The position numbers and the translations under genes were made by a program. Under the pieces are notes generated by a model, which worked only from the letters and a program-made list of their open reading frames with translations, ran no database searches and was not told where the DNA came from. Shown piece after piece: positions 10,892-22,594 of a stretch of DNA of 64,000 bases. Positions within the stretch are counted from its first letter, which is position 1. The number at the start of each line of letters is the position of its first letter. Location: assembly GCA_023213395.1 (NCBI GenBank), contig CM041465.1, positions 82,157,741 to 82,221,740 of the forward strand, in the 5' to 3' direction. The DNA comes from Cycas panzhihuaensis. Its lineage: Eukaryota > Cycadophyta.

Positions 10892-13370
10892 GTGTTATTT
10901 ATAGATCTTTTATTACCTCATTTCTTTCTAGTTCTCTCTACTTCTTTAAGTGGAATGGTTCACCTATGGATGCCACATTTCTCCTATCGCTTGCATAGTT
11001 TACCTCCTATCAATGTAGAGCCTGCTTATTTTCCTATTCCTTCATCTAACCAAGAGTCACCAATGCAGGGGTATCCTTCCAATCAAGCTAATGATCCTTG
11101 TGCCTCATATTAGCCTCATCCCAAGGCCCCTTCCTCTTAGCATGATCTTACCAAAATTAGTAGAGATCTTATGTATTACCATACCGAGTTGGTTGAATGT
11201 TAGCAAGACCCTTAACCCCCCTATGCATGTCATAGGGAGCTTTCAATATAAAGACCTTGCTCATTTTTGTGAGGGAGTCCCCCCATCCTATCCATCCCAT
11301 TCTAGTCATTAAGGAGAAGTTTCTACCTCCTACAACTAATGTTATATTGCTTATGGGGATGTGGTTGACACTCTAAGGGAATGCTTTGAAGTTGCAACCA
11401 CACAATAACCCCCTGAAGTAGTTACAATGGTTCTTTTAAACTTTAATACCCCCATCTTTCATCACACCCCCCCCCCCCCCCCTTTTCATCCCTTCCTTCT
11501 ACTTCCTCTACCTTCTTGGAAGCAGTGTCAATAGGGCATATTCCCACATGCATTCCTCTAAGAAAACCAATCACTTTGAGTATACAAACCCTTCAAGTAG
11601 GTGTAAGCATGCCTTCACTTCTAACCAACATGCCCCAACCCATCACTACGCTAACTCCTTCTTTTCCTCTAATTGTTTCCCTTTCCCCATGCCATGTGGG
11701 ATAAGGAGGCATGACTTCCATCTATCCATGGCCACAAACTATGGATACTTCACTCTATATTTCCCTAGGTTATACATCTCAACCCTAGGGGCATGGAGGA
11801 TCAAATTCCCTTCCCACATATGGAGTTGATCACCTTCATCCCTATGGGGTTTCCCCTCCCCTTAGGGGTCCATATGGGCAAAGCCTTATTCCTCATCCTC
11901 CATTTTTTCAACCTTATTCTATGCCTCACATAGGCTCTTCCTCATAGATCTATCTATCCACTCCCATGGGAGCATGTCCTCAACCCTTACCCTCTTATGT
12001 AGCACATCCCCAAGGTGCAGCAAGATCCTTTCGCCCACCTCCTTATCCAACATTTTCCTAATTGGGATTCACATATCCTTGTTCATTAGGAGGGGTAGCC
12101 TACCATCCTACTTTCTATGCCCCTTATCAATAAGGGCATTACCCTTATGATGCCATCCCTTATTTTCCACATGTTGGGGGTGGGCATCACTATGCTACAT
12201 CCCTTTATACCTAAGTTGATCCATTAATCCAACCAAGGACTCAACCCTTGGACTCATCCCTTTACCGATTACTAGTCAACCTTGTTATCAATTGAGGTGT
12301 TAATGACCAACTTACTGCCTCATCCTCCTCAGATGCCTAAATTTGATGGTACCTCCTCTCATGATCCAACCAAGCATGTCAGGGTATTCGCCATGGCATG
12401 CATTGACTATTAGGCCTATGATCATATCATAATAAAACATTTTCCTAAATACTTTAGGGAGATGTCCTTAAGTGGTTCTATCATCTTTTTGCCCATTCCA
12501 TTTCAACTTTTTAATAGTTAGTTGATGAATTTGTCAACTACTTTGATGTTGCCAAGCCTTTTGAGAGTGGGGTTAAAGCCTTGCTCTCACTTAAACAAGG
12601 CTTGAAGGACCTAAACCATGACTTTGTGCGATGGTTCCATGATCTCCTTCATTCTTCTAAGGCCATATTATCAGAAGAATTGAAGCATGATCTTTTTGTC
12701 AATGCATTACACCCTAAGGTACATGTTGAGGTCCTTAAGATGGAAATGACCTCTTATGATTCTCCCATAGCTAAATGCTTGGCATTATAAGCCATTAATA
12801 TCCAAGCTAGACTTAAGAAGATTCTAATACATTCATAATATCGTGAGGCAACCCCTCTTTCACGCCACTAATAGGGGCAACCGTAAACTTCTAGGCCTCT
12901 TGTTAGCATAATCGACAAGACCCTAGATCCCCTCACATCTTTTATTCGCTCTTTTGAGTAAATGGTTAAGGATCTCAAGTTGTAACCAACTTAAACTTCT
13001 CCTAAATCATAACATCTTATGCATCAAACCTCTAAAACTACCTCATCTACAAATGCCAACACTACTTCCCAAAGGAAGGTAACACGATCCCCTCCTAAAA
13101 AGAAGTAGCATTACATCCATACTAAGTGTTTCTATGGTGACTTGTAGTATTAGAAGTAACACCATAAACTTACCCCATCCCACGAGCCTTTGCCTGAACT
13201 TGCCTCACCCCCTAAGCCTCTTTCATATGGTACCTCCAAACCAAACTTGGAGTAGCCTGTCTATGGTGACATATTCCCCAACCATGAGGAATGGGATCAT
13301 TCTCCCTAAAATAGGAGAGCTAGGAATAAGAGATAAATTTCCCCTCCTTCCTTGGATCAAGTGAAGGGCA
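10892..13370 (+). pseudogene. Gypsy gag remnant, element E
   Basis: A long proline-, serine- and histidine-rich stretch (10,970-12,330, with many stops) leads into PKFDGTSSHDPTKH near 12,337. This is the start of the Retrotrans_gag domain. A frame open at 12,581-12,790 gives LSLKQGLKDLNHDFVRWFHD and a LFVNALHP block, where the family has the TFxEYxxRWR and FxxxLHP motifs. Gag would assemble the particle. A second proline/serine-rich stretch (13,134-13,364) follows. I see no clear zinc knuckle. A run of 16 C sits at 11,467-11,482. Confidence 0.7.
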
Positions 13371-13899
13371 AGGCTCTAATTGATCCCTCTCCTCATTTTA
13401 GCCCTATAGTTTAGCATCCATCCTCCTCTGATTCTAAAAATAAGGAGAGGACGTTTATTCAACTACTTGAGACCACCCATGTATACTCAGTCACGTTGTC
13501 TCAAGCCTCTATGAAGGCTGGCGAAGCCTCCAATTCTTAACAATAACTCTTTATAGATGATCTACTAATAGAGATCCCTATAGTCAGAAAGACTATTCTC
13601 ATGCTCCATGGGTGGTACAATTTTAGGAGAGCCTTTCCCCAGCCCATAGGGAAGGGGAAGGTCTTCTCAATTATTAAAGAGTTGCACTTGATTTCTATGG
13701 GAATGTCTGTGATGAGCATCCTATAAAGTTACACCAAGTAGCATGCTCTCCTTTTAAAAGCACTTGGTCATAGAGATATCCCCATCCATGATATAAACAC
13801 CACCTCTCATAGACCTCTTACCATCTCATTTGTCCTTTGAGACCTCCTATTCCCTAGTGAATAAGAATGTTATTGGTATTACTTATACACCATCATCAT

Positions 13900-14200
13900 T
13901 GATACTCCTGACTTCACATTGAAGAGGATTGTCATAGACAACGGTTCCTCAATCAATGCTATGCCTATATGAATGGTAGAAAGGCTAGGCATAGAGGCTC
14001 TTGACCCTATTCCCTATAAATACCATGGGTATGATGGGAGCAAGAAGTCCTCGTTAGGGATGGTGACACTCCCTCTCATCCTAGAGGGCAAGGCCATATA
14101 ATCAGACATTATTGTTCTCGACATCAATGTCAATTACAACCTCCTATTAGGTTAACCATAGCTTGATCAAATAGAATCTATTTTCTCCTCACGATGGGGG
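13900..14200 (+). pseudogene. Gypsy protease remnant, element E
   Basis: The frame reads FTLKRIVIDNGSSINAMPI, in which Asp-Asn-Gly-Ser-Ser replaces the Asp-Thr/Ser-Gly-Ser-Ser active site. YHGYDGSKKSSLGMVTLPL and a VNYNLLLG block follow, where the family has the flap and the NxLLGRPWL motif. Two stops interrupt it. The protease would have cut the polyprotein. Confidence 0.75.
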
Positions 14201-14984
14201 CAACTTAAATATGTCCATAAAGGACAAGTCAAAGTTGTCACTCATGAGCTTCCTCCCTATCATGCATCTCCTCCCACTTGTTAGGCTATCTTTGATGATA
14301 GGGATAATGATCGTAATGAGCCTCTTCCTTCTTTAGAGAACCTTTTTAAGCTATCTAATCCCTACTAGGATGAGCCCCCATCTCACCTTGAACCTAATCT
14401 AGTTAGGTTTTCTCTTATTAGCATAGGCAGCTATGACTACTTGGCTATTATAAGTGACCTTGAGTTGAAAATCATGGGCCATGAACCCCCTCCATGATAC
14501 ATCACTCTTATTTTCTACACACCTAGGGAAGTGTCCCATGAGGACCCTCCCTCTCTTTTGGGTCTCTCTTTTAGGACTCGTAGGCCTTCACAGTCCATTA
14601 TAAGCAAAACTATCCACAAGATAGATTGATTTAAAAATAATGAAACCTTATTAGAACATCTTATAGGGACTTCATCTAGTTTGCCTTCTAGACACCACAA
14701 GATTGGTTTTTGGAAGTGCTTGGTGATTAGTTCTCCATTGGCTAAAATCGACCAAGCATTTCTTTTGCCTAAACCTTCTATGGATCAAGCCCCCCTTCAC
14801 TTCAAAGAGGGGAATATGCTATGTGCAAGGGTCACTTAGGACATTATCCTTACCCCTAATAGGGTCCTCGAGGTGGGGTGAAATGTTCACCCTAAGAATT
14901 GGAATAGTATACCAAATTATTCCATGAGTTTCGTGACATGTTCGTATGGGACTATTCTGACATGAAGGGCATTAGCCCTGATAT

Positions 14985-15815
14985 TATCACCTACAACCTC
15001 ACCATAATCCTGGGTCCTTACCCTATTAGACAAAAATAGCACCCTCTACACTTGAAGCTCACTACTGCAGTTAAGATGAAAGTTGAGAAGATGATAAATG
15101 TAGGTCTAATCACTTCCATTAATTATCTTAAATGGGTCTCTAATACGTCCTCATTGTTAAAAAGAATAGAACCATTAAAATTTATGTTGACTTTAGGGAC
15201 ATCAATAATACATGTCCCAAGGATAACTTTCCTTTACCTTTCACTGATCAAATCATTGATTGAACTGCCAATTTTGAAGTAATATTCTTAATGCATAACT
15301 TTTTTAGCTATAACCAAATTTAGATATCCCCTAAAGACTAGCACAAGATGACTTTTACCACCCCTTGGGAAACTTTTGCTTATAAAGCCATGATATTTTG
15401 TCTAAAGAATATTGGCACTACCTTGATGCATTTCTTGGTAGATTTTTCGATCAATGCCAAACCTTTAACCAACCTCCTGAAGAAAGGGATCCCTTTCATT
15501 TGGTCTTTTGGGGCCCAAGAGGCCCTCTAAGAACTTAAGAGAGCTCTTATTTCAACTCCAATCTTGGCCCCTTCTCTTTTTGATCATCCCTTCATAATCT
15601 ACATTTCCATGATTGATGAGTTTATGTGCACCATATTGGCCCAAGAGTATGACTTCAAAATAGAAAGAGTCGTCTATTTCATTATCTGCACCTTAGTAGT
15701 GGTAGAATTAAACTATCCCCTAGTAGAAAAAGAATACTTGGCATTAGTTTACATCATCAAGAAGCTCAGGCATTACCTATTAGGTAATACCACCCATGTG
15801 ATAGTCTAATCGAAC
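14985..15815 (+). pseudogene. Gypsy reverse transcriptase / RNase H remnant with internal deletion, element E
   Basis: The fingers region is clear: a YPIRQK start, HLKLTTAVKMKVEKMINVG, then a WVSN block, and CPKDNFPLPFTDQI readable across a frameshift near 15,215-15,260. Next come KMTFTTPWETFAYKAM and IGTTLMHF. At about 15,430 the sequence jumps directly to LVDFSINAKPLTNLLKKG, the start of the connection/RNase H region. This loses roughly 130 residues, including the Tyr-x-Asp-Asp catalytic loop. RNase H follows to about 15,809 (PFIIYISMIDEF, YPLVEKEYLALVY, LRHYLLGN). Without the loop this copy cannot make DNA. Confidence 0.8.
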
Positions 15816-16189
15816 CCCCTTAGATACCTTATGTTATGGTCTGACTTGACAAGAAGGATGGGCAAGTAAGCCATCCTCCTTCAAGAGTGTGACCTCAAAA
15901 TCATTAATTGCAAGTCTAAAAAGGGCATGGTTGTTACGAAGCAACTAACAGATGTTCTAATTCCCAATGCACATAGTGCCTGAGTCGACAACTCTTTACT
16001 AAATGAGCCCATACTATCCCTTCATCAAACCAATGGCCATCTATTGGCTAGTAGTGGGTGGTATGGCAATATTCTTAATTGTCTAGTCTAATAGAAATAC
16101 CTAGTAGATTCCAGTGACAAGGTTAAGTTATACATGAAGATGACTGCTTAATAATACTTCCTTATAGAGGATGCACTATATAAAATATC

Positions 16190-17296
16190 TTTTAATAGAA
16201 TGCTCCTTTGTTGTGTGAATCTAGAGGAGACTGATTAAATCCTCCATGAATCCCATGATGGCATCTGTGAAGGTTATTTTGGAAGCCAATCCATAGCCCA
16301 ACATATATTGTGTTTGGGTTTTTTTTGGCCAATATTATTCAAAGATGCACATGTATATGCCTAACATTATCGCAGGTTCCAAGAGCACGCTAACATTATT
16401 CAACGACCTTCCATGGCATTATATGTGATTATCTTGTCATGGCCTTTCTATTAATGGGGGCTAGACCTCATCAAAGCAATCACCCCTTCATCGTAGACCT
16501 AGCATAAATTCATCCTAACAACCATAAAGTATTTTATTAAATGGGCTAAAGTCATTCCTTCATCTTTGATGGTGTACAAAACCATCACTACTTTTGTATT
16601 CTAGTACATCATTTGCCGCTTTAGGGTCCCTAATATCCTTATCATAGATAATGGAACCCCATTTTGTAATAAAGAGATGAATGAACTTTGTGAGTGATTC
16701 AAAATTTCTCATTGTTGGGGTTAATGTTCCTCACCCCACTCCCACCTTAGAAACATATGAGTATACACATGTTAATGGTAAGTTAGGTGAGTTTATTTTA
16801 ATATTAAGTTATACATTATTTTATATTTATTTAAATTTTGGAGGTTGAGGAGATTTCTCTCCTCCCTTACAACTATATATTCTATGGGGTTCTAAACCCT
16901 AGTGTTCTTTAACACCACCTACTTTAGAATATTACACTCTTCTTTAAAGATGCATTAATACAATGTATTTTGAATGCATTTGCAATATGAATTGAATATT
17001 TATGTTTACCTACTCTACTCAGCTCTCCGTTTAATTCCAACACTCACAAGATCTTATCCCCTATTACCCTTAAGCTAACAACCAAATTGAAGATTTTAAT
17101 AAAACCCTAATTATCATTCTTAAGAAGACTATCACCTAATACTAACAGGATTGGCACCTTCAGCTACATTTAACTTCATGGGATGATTCAGCTTTATCAA
17201 GAGCCTTAACAATAGTGCTTATAGAATTGCTATACTTAAAGGCCTCAAGTTTAACAAGGTTGTAAATGGTCAGTATCTCAAGAGGTTCTATAGTTG
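16190..17296 (+). pseudogene. Gypsy integrase remnant, element E, split by solo LTR F
   Basis: The zinc-binding N terminus (ESHDGICEGYFGS, then CLGFFWP and YRRFQEHA) is readable at 16,240-16,395. The core follows: WGLDLIKAITPSS with the first Asp near 16,460, then YFIKWAKVIPS, then ILIIDNGTPFCNKEMNELCE with the second Asp near 16,645-16,690. The frame is cut at 16,712 by F, and resumes at 17,043 with a Ser-Tyr-Pro block and the C-terminal ILKGLKFNKVVNGQYLKRFY near 17,230-17,295. Element C shows the uninterrupted version. Confidence 0.8.
16713..17042 (+). mobile_element. Solo LTR F (A family), inserted in gypsy integrase
   Basis: 330 bp from TGTTGGGG to CCAACA, flanked by CTCAT (16708-16712) and CTCAC (17043-17047), a 5-bp target duplication with one change. 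There is no internal sequence, so it is a solo LTR left by recombination between two LTRs. The block order matches LTR 589-896. The homologous site in element C (around 4,140) has no insertion, which independently confirms the boundaries. Confidence 0.88.
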
Positions 17297-17741
17297 AGCC
17301 TCCTCCCTTACCTTTGAACCGTGGTCATTAATGAGGCTAAATTATGATGACCATAACTCCTTTAATTTATTCAATCTTTCCTCCTTCAGTATTCTTTGGC
17401 CAATCCCATTTCCTATTAGATGAGCCTTAAGGTTTCTAAGCCCCCTTCTTAGGCCATGTTGCCCCTTTTTGTGACTTGCCACCAAGGCAACCCCTTGGTT
17501 GTTTGCCCTCATATTTATACAGACTTTGGGTGTATGGCCACTGGCCAAGGTTTTGATATCATCACTAGCTCATCTTTCTTCCCTTTAGCTTATATACCTC
17601 TGACCATCTACTAATGAGGTATCACTATGGTACATATTGCCCCTCATCACACATGCATATTTATTTGTTATCATATATCTCACATCATTTGTGTTGGAAA
17701 CATTCACCATCTTCTAGGCCTTAGAGTGAAGAGGTTCTACT
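17297..17741 (+). other. 3' untranslated region of gypsy E
   Basis: Non-coding stretch between the end of pol and the polypurine tract, with many stops in all frames. Its last 60 bases resemble 23,260-23,330, which marks the latter as the end of a related gypsy element. Confidence 0.5.
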
Positions 17742-17754
17742 ACTAAGAGGGTAG
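17742..17754 (+). other. Polypurine tract of gypsy E
   Basis: ACTAAGAGGGTAG directly precedes the TGTTTC start of the 3' LTR; it is the purine run expected at this position. Confidence 0.6.
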
Positions 17755-20263
17755 TGTTTCTTAGCCTTTGGGAATAGTGTTGACATAGGTAAATGCAGGT
17801 ATGTATCTTTATCTTTATCACCTATCACATTTATTATGTAATTTTGTTTTATGTAATATATTGATTGATTAGTAGATGTGTGCTTGCTCGCATGATTGAC
17901 TTGCTTTTACCCCATTTTATACTAATGATGACTAGGACTTCATTCCAATGGCCTTAGAGCCCCCCATGTCGATTTATTGACTGGAAAAAGGACCTCCCCA
18001 CATCTCTGTAGCTCACTTTTTAGACTTGTCTTTGTTTATTTGGCCATGTTTCCTCTCTATAATTATTGGTCACTCCTTATTCTAGGCCTTAGGATTGACT
18101 CTAGTAATTAGAGTAGCTTTAGGATATGATTTAGGCTCCTTTTACCTATTTTGTTACTACACTACTACATTTTCTAGTGCAAAAAATGGTACCACATGCA
18201 TATTTACAATATTGCACATTTATCTATGATATGACTATTATGACTTCTAACTACATCTCTAATGGCTAAATGACTTCTTTGTTGCCTTGTTTGGCAGACC
18301 CATCATACCACATTAACCCAAGCCAACTTATCCCACTCTTAGGAACCTCATTGGACCTCCAACATTATTTTTTGTTTAGATTCTCTTAAGATTTAAAGCT
18401 CCCTCCTTAGCTTGATCTATAATTTTGGGTAGTGGTTTCTCCACATTGTGGGCATAAAATCACCACCCCCATACTTTATTTTCTTCTATAAAATTGCTCA
18501 AGTTTGGGGGTAGGACACCATATATTCTTCTTACAATAATAAAATACTACTAGAATTTCATCGTAACAATTCTTCCATCTTTTACATGACTTGCATACTT
18601 TAGAGTTAAGGTGGTGATTTTAGACATTAACCTAAGAGCAAGTATGGAGGCATTGGAGAGCTTCCAATCAAGTGTCATCAGCTCCTCATCTCTTCATTAT
18701 CTTGGGCATACCCCTCTTACCTTAGTTTGCTAGTTGTGAGACTCTTTTCACCCTTTACCTCCATGTATTTTTTTATCAAGTTGCATAGGTAGAGTTGCAC
18801 AAATCGATAGTTTATCTTCTCGTTATGATAGTAGAAGGTAGGGTTTGAATTAGCATGATCTCTCCTTCTCTTTTGCCTACATATTTACCAAGCTACCGGG
18901 TTTTGATTGAGGGGTTTCCCTTAGTACAACTAGGGAAATTGGTTACATAAGGGAGGTTGTGCCATTTCAAGGAACCCTTCTTCCCTTCTTGTTTCATGTT
19001 TATTGTTGTTGCCATCTTGCTACTTAATATATATACATATGTATGCATGCATCATGTTTATACTAATTCCTTTTTATGCAATTACATTTTTAGAGGATTG
19101 CATGGTAGCTCTTTCTCTAGTTTTAACTTGCAAGGATACGAGAGGTAATGAACTCTCCATCATTTACATTAGGGTTTAGAGGTAGGGTATACCCCAATAA
19201 GGTTAGTGCTTACATCATTTCATATGTCTAGTTTCTCTACTCTTCATTCCATTCCTTTGTCGCTTTTCATTTATTGTATTTTCATTTGGGGTGAGTAACT
19301 GGAGTCCCCTATTCTAATTCAACGTGGCAATGGGAGCATCTGAGGGGAGGACAAGGAGAGACAAAGAGGAGCAATGTTTCTAACCAAAAACTAAATCAAG
19401 GTACACCTCCTTCCTCTTTCCTTATTATTATTTCATTTCTTATTGGCATTCTCACTCTACTACCTATTACAACAACTCTCTTTCCCACCCCCTCTTTATT
19501 TTTTATTTTGGTTGTATTATTATTAAGGGAAAAAATATGGGAATCAAAAAAGGTTTTAGCATAGTAGAGAGTAAGGAGAAATTAACTTATAAGAAGGAAA
19601 GTTAGTCTTCTTTTCATTTCTTTAAACAAAAATATCAAAAGCAAGAACTTCTTAGGGGTAGGGTTTTATATAGGCAAGGATCCCTTACCTTTCTCCCTTT
19701 TGTTTCCCCCTTAGTTACATCTTTATTTATTTTCTTTAATTGGTATATATTCCTTTTTTATAAAAAAATAAAGAGGAAGAGTGTTAAAGAAAAGGAGAGT
19801 GAGGTTATTCACTTATTTGGTTCTTTTCTTTTTCCCTTTTTCCTCTTATTCCATCCAATATAGCAATGAACCTAAACCTTAATTCTCTTGTTCTGCCCAG
19901 TTGGGCTTACGCCCATTGGGTCCCTTTACCCCTCTCTTTCTTCCTTTCCCCTTCTTTACCTTCTACGTTGGTCCCTCATCAAGGGAGCTTGCCCAACTAT
20001 GGTGTCAAGGGGAAAGAGTACATATTTAAGTTACTTAAGAGCCTAGGAAAACCAAAAATATCACCATCCCCTTATTCCTCCAAAACCCTAAGTGAAGGGA
20101 AGGGGTTCATATTTACATGTCCCAAATTCACACCTAAGAGGTTTACAAGCATGCCACGTGGACCACCCAAGACTTTATTTACACCCTATTCTAGGTCTCA
20201 CATCCTAGGCCTAGCCTTCCTTGGTGTTCGTTATCTCAGGTGCCCCCAGCAAGAGTGATCTTA
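17755..20263 (+). repeat. 3' LTR of gypsy E (about 2,509 bp)
   Basis: Begins TGTTTCTTAGCC after the polypurine tract and ends ATCTTA (CA decayed to TA) directly before the AGAAC duplication. It aligns end to end with 8,284-10,799. Reading frames inside it (for example 19,866-20,258) have counterparts in the 5' LTR but match no protein I know. Confidence 0.88.
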
Positions 20264-20268
20264 AGAAC

Positions 20269-22092
20269 TAAAGGAGGAAGACTTTAAGAAGAGATGGTTT
20301 GAGATAAGAGATGAAGATTTTGTATTAGAATATGAGTTAGTAGAAGAGGAAGGACTAGTTATGGAGGTAGCCCAACCTCAAGAACCACACATCCTGAGGA
20401 GATCAACTCATAAGAGAAGACAACCTAATAAGTATATTTCTAAAGACTTTCAACACCCTTCTTTCATTTCATTTACTATAGATAATGATCTAGGTATAGT
20501 TTAAGATGCTCTAAAGTCAAAAGAGATACAACTCTAGATGAAGGCCATGGAAGAAAAAATGATGGCCTTAGAAAAAAAAATACATGGGATTTAGTGGATC
20601 TTTTTTATGGTGAAAACTTGTTAATAAAAAATGGATCTTTAAGAACTTTTAGGTAAATGGTACTGTGAAAAAGTACAAGGCCTTCTTAATAGTAAAAGGC
20701 TATTCTTAGGTCAAGGGAATGGTTTTTGGTAAGGTATTTTCTCCTATTATAAAGGTGGCTTTGATTAGAATTTTATTGGTTATAGTAGATTCCTATGATC
20801 TTAAGTTGGATTAGATGGATGTGAATATTGTATTTCTTTACAATGTCCTTGAGGAAAAATTTTATATGTTGCAATCTGAAGGTTTTAAAGTTATAGGGAA
20901 GGAGAATATGGTGTTCAGGTTGAAGAAGTTATTATATGGCTTAAAACAGTCATTGAATATATGGTATCAAAAGTTTGATTTACATATGTTGACAGATGGC
21001 TTTATTCATGGCAAAGTAGATCATTATATTTATATAAATAGGATGGTAATCACTTTGTTATTTTAGCTTTATATGTTGATTATATTATTTTAGTCGATAA
21101 TGGTAAAGAAATGAACTGACTTGTGAAAGGCCAACTAGCATCTCATTTTGATATGAAAGACCTCAATGGTATATATTTTATTTTAAATATTAAGATTAAA
21201 AAGGATAGTAAGAACAAGAAGATTTGGCTTAACCAGAGGTGATACATTAAGATGATACTGTAATGGTTTAGTTTATAGGACAACAAACTAGTTGATATTC
21301 CTCTTCCTGTTAGTTTAAAATTATCAGTTGAATGATACCTAAAGACTCGCCAAAAAGTTGAAGACATGGTATTTATCCCTTATGCTAATACATTTAGTAG
21401 TCTAATATATGTAATCGTTTACACTTGACCAAATATTACCCATCTAGTAGGAATAATTAGTGGATACATATCAAACCCAGGCAAGGACCATTGGGTGGTT
21501 GCGAAAAGGATTTTTAGGTATTTGGGAGGGACATAAGACTATGAAATTTGCCACTAAGAAGATCCCATAGAGAGTAGAATAGTAAACATAAGAGAATTTG
21601 TCAATGTTGATTAGGCTAAATATCTTGACAACATAAGATCTATAAGTGAGTATGTTTTTACCCTTTATGGTGGCACAATTAATTGAATGAGTAAAAGATA
21701 AAAAGTTGTAGTACTTTCTTGCACAAAAGTAAAGTATATAATAGTTACTCATGCATGCAAGAAAGTAGTTTAGTTATAGAGATTGTTCAAAGATGTTAAT
21801 TTTAAATAGGATATTATGAGGATAGATTGTGATAGTTAAAGTACAATTTACCTAATGAATAACCCCACATTTCAAGCTTAATTAAAGCATATCGATGTGC
21901 AGTTTTATTTTACAAAAAAAATAATCAAATCATAAGGTAGACTTGTAGAAGATTACTATATAAGAGAATGTTACAAACTTACCAACCAAGATTATTAGCA
22001 CAAATAAATTTAGATGGTATAAAAAGGTAATGGATATTTGTGATTTTGGCATTCAATAGTTATGTATGCAAGTTTCTTGAAATTTGTTTAAT
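20269..22092 (+). pseudogene. Copia reverse transcriptase / RNase H remnant, element D
   Basis: The integrase-RT linker comes first (HILRRSTHKRRQPNKY near 20,388-20,435). The reverse transcriptase follows with a MKAMEEKM block, WDLVDL, a MDV block at 20,815 (first catalytic Asp in MDVNIVFLYN), and LKKLLYGLKQSLNIWYQKFD. The catalytic loop at 21,066-21,086 reads ALYVDYI, with the second Asp of YVDD changed to Tyr, so it is inactive. RNase H remnants run from about 21,400 (a Pro-Asn-Ile-Thr-His-Leu-Val block) to 22,000. Stops are frequent throughout. Confidence 0.7.
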
Positions 22093-22103
22093 AAGTAGGA
22101 GAA
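22093..22103 (+). other. Polypurine tract of copia D
   Basis: AAGTAGGAGAA abuts the LTR start at 22,104. The same ATAAGTAGxAGAxTGTT junction is found inverted in K at 47,451-47,470. Confidence 0.6.
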
Positions 22104-22594
22104 TGTTGGATATGTTAAACACTTTACAAGTGTTACATAGGTATAAAAATTACACCCAAGCCAATTTGTGGGGTCTAAAGGCTCATTGTAAAGGCCCTAA
22201 CTAGGAGATTTGGGGGCTTAACATCCCCTAAAATAAGGAAGTAAGAGCCCTAGAGAAAAAGTTTTAGGTGTATTATAGGGGCCTTTTTTAGCCTATGATT
22301 TATGCCTATTGTATTGTAAAAATACAAGGCAATATCTTGTAAATTTGTGTCTATATATTATTATGTAATGGAATATGTAAAAAGGTTAGATAAGTCTTTG
22401 ATAAGTTAATGCAAAAAGAGTTGGGGTTTTCATCTCTATAATTCATTACTTATTCCTTAGATTAATAAAAGGTCTATACTTAGATCAGAATCTCTCAATG
22501 TTCTTTATTATGTTTTTTTTATTTATGTTATTTATTCTTTGTATGGTTTAGAGTTTCGTTATTACATTGCTTCTATAATTATGTTTTCTCTTCA
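22104..22594 (+). repeat. 3' LTR of copia D (about 491 bp)
   Basis: TGTTGGATATGTTAAAC to TTCTCTTCA. The right end was set by alignment to the K LTRs, whose corresponding end is TTTTCTCTTCA on the minus strand. It contains the GGGGCTTAACATCCCC-like and GTTGGGGTTTTCATCTC blocks shared with K. The 5' partner is missing. Confidence 0.75.

Larger units (their letters stand above)
8284..20263 (+). mobile_element. Ty3/gypsy element E, Tat/Ogre-like, complete with both LTRs
   Basis: A 12-kb element with 2.5-kb LTRs. It is flanked by a perfect 5-bp duplication AGAAC (8279-8283 and 20264-20268) and sits inside copia D. The order is LTR, primer-binding site, proline-rich gag, protease, reverse transcriptase/RNase H, integrase, polypurine tract, LTR. 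Long LTRs, the proline-rich gag N terminus and a VNGQYLKRFY-type end of pol point to the Tat/Ogre branch (family knowledge, moderate confidence). All coding regions are broken. It carries the nested solo LTR F. Confidence 0.9.
6460..22594 (+). mobile_element. Copia element D, 5'-truncated, split by gypsy E
   Basis: Gag end, protease and most of integrase lie at 6,460-8,283. The integrase end, reverse transcriptase, RNase H, polypurine tract and 3' LTR lie at 20,264-22,594. The two halves join in frame order across E (a GDKEL end on the left, then an acidic stretch and RRSTHKRRQPNKY on the right). No 5' LTR or primer-binding site was found, so the left end is lost. Element K on the minus strand belongs to the same family: LTR, protease and the integrase-RT linker all match. 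Confidence 0.75.

Noticed and set aside
11467-11482. Run of 16 C
   Set aside because: A homopolymer inside the degraded proline-rich gag of gypsy E; no structure or motif around it suggests a function.
17342-17548. 68-residue open frame on the minus strand
   Set aside because: It sits antisense in the 3' untranslated region of gypsy E and has no counterpart I recognise.
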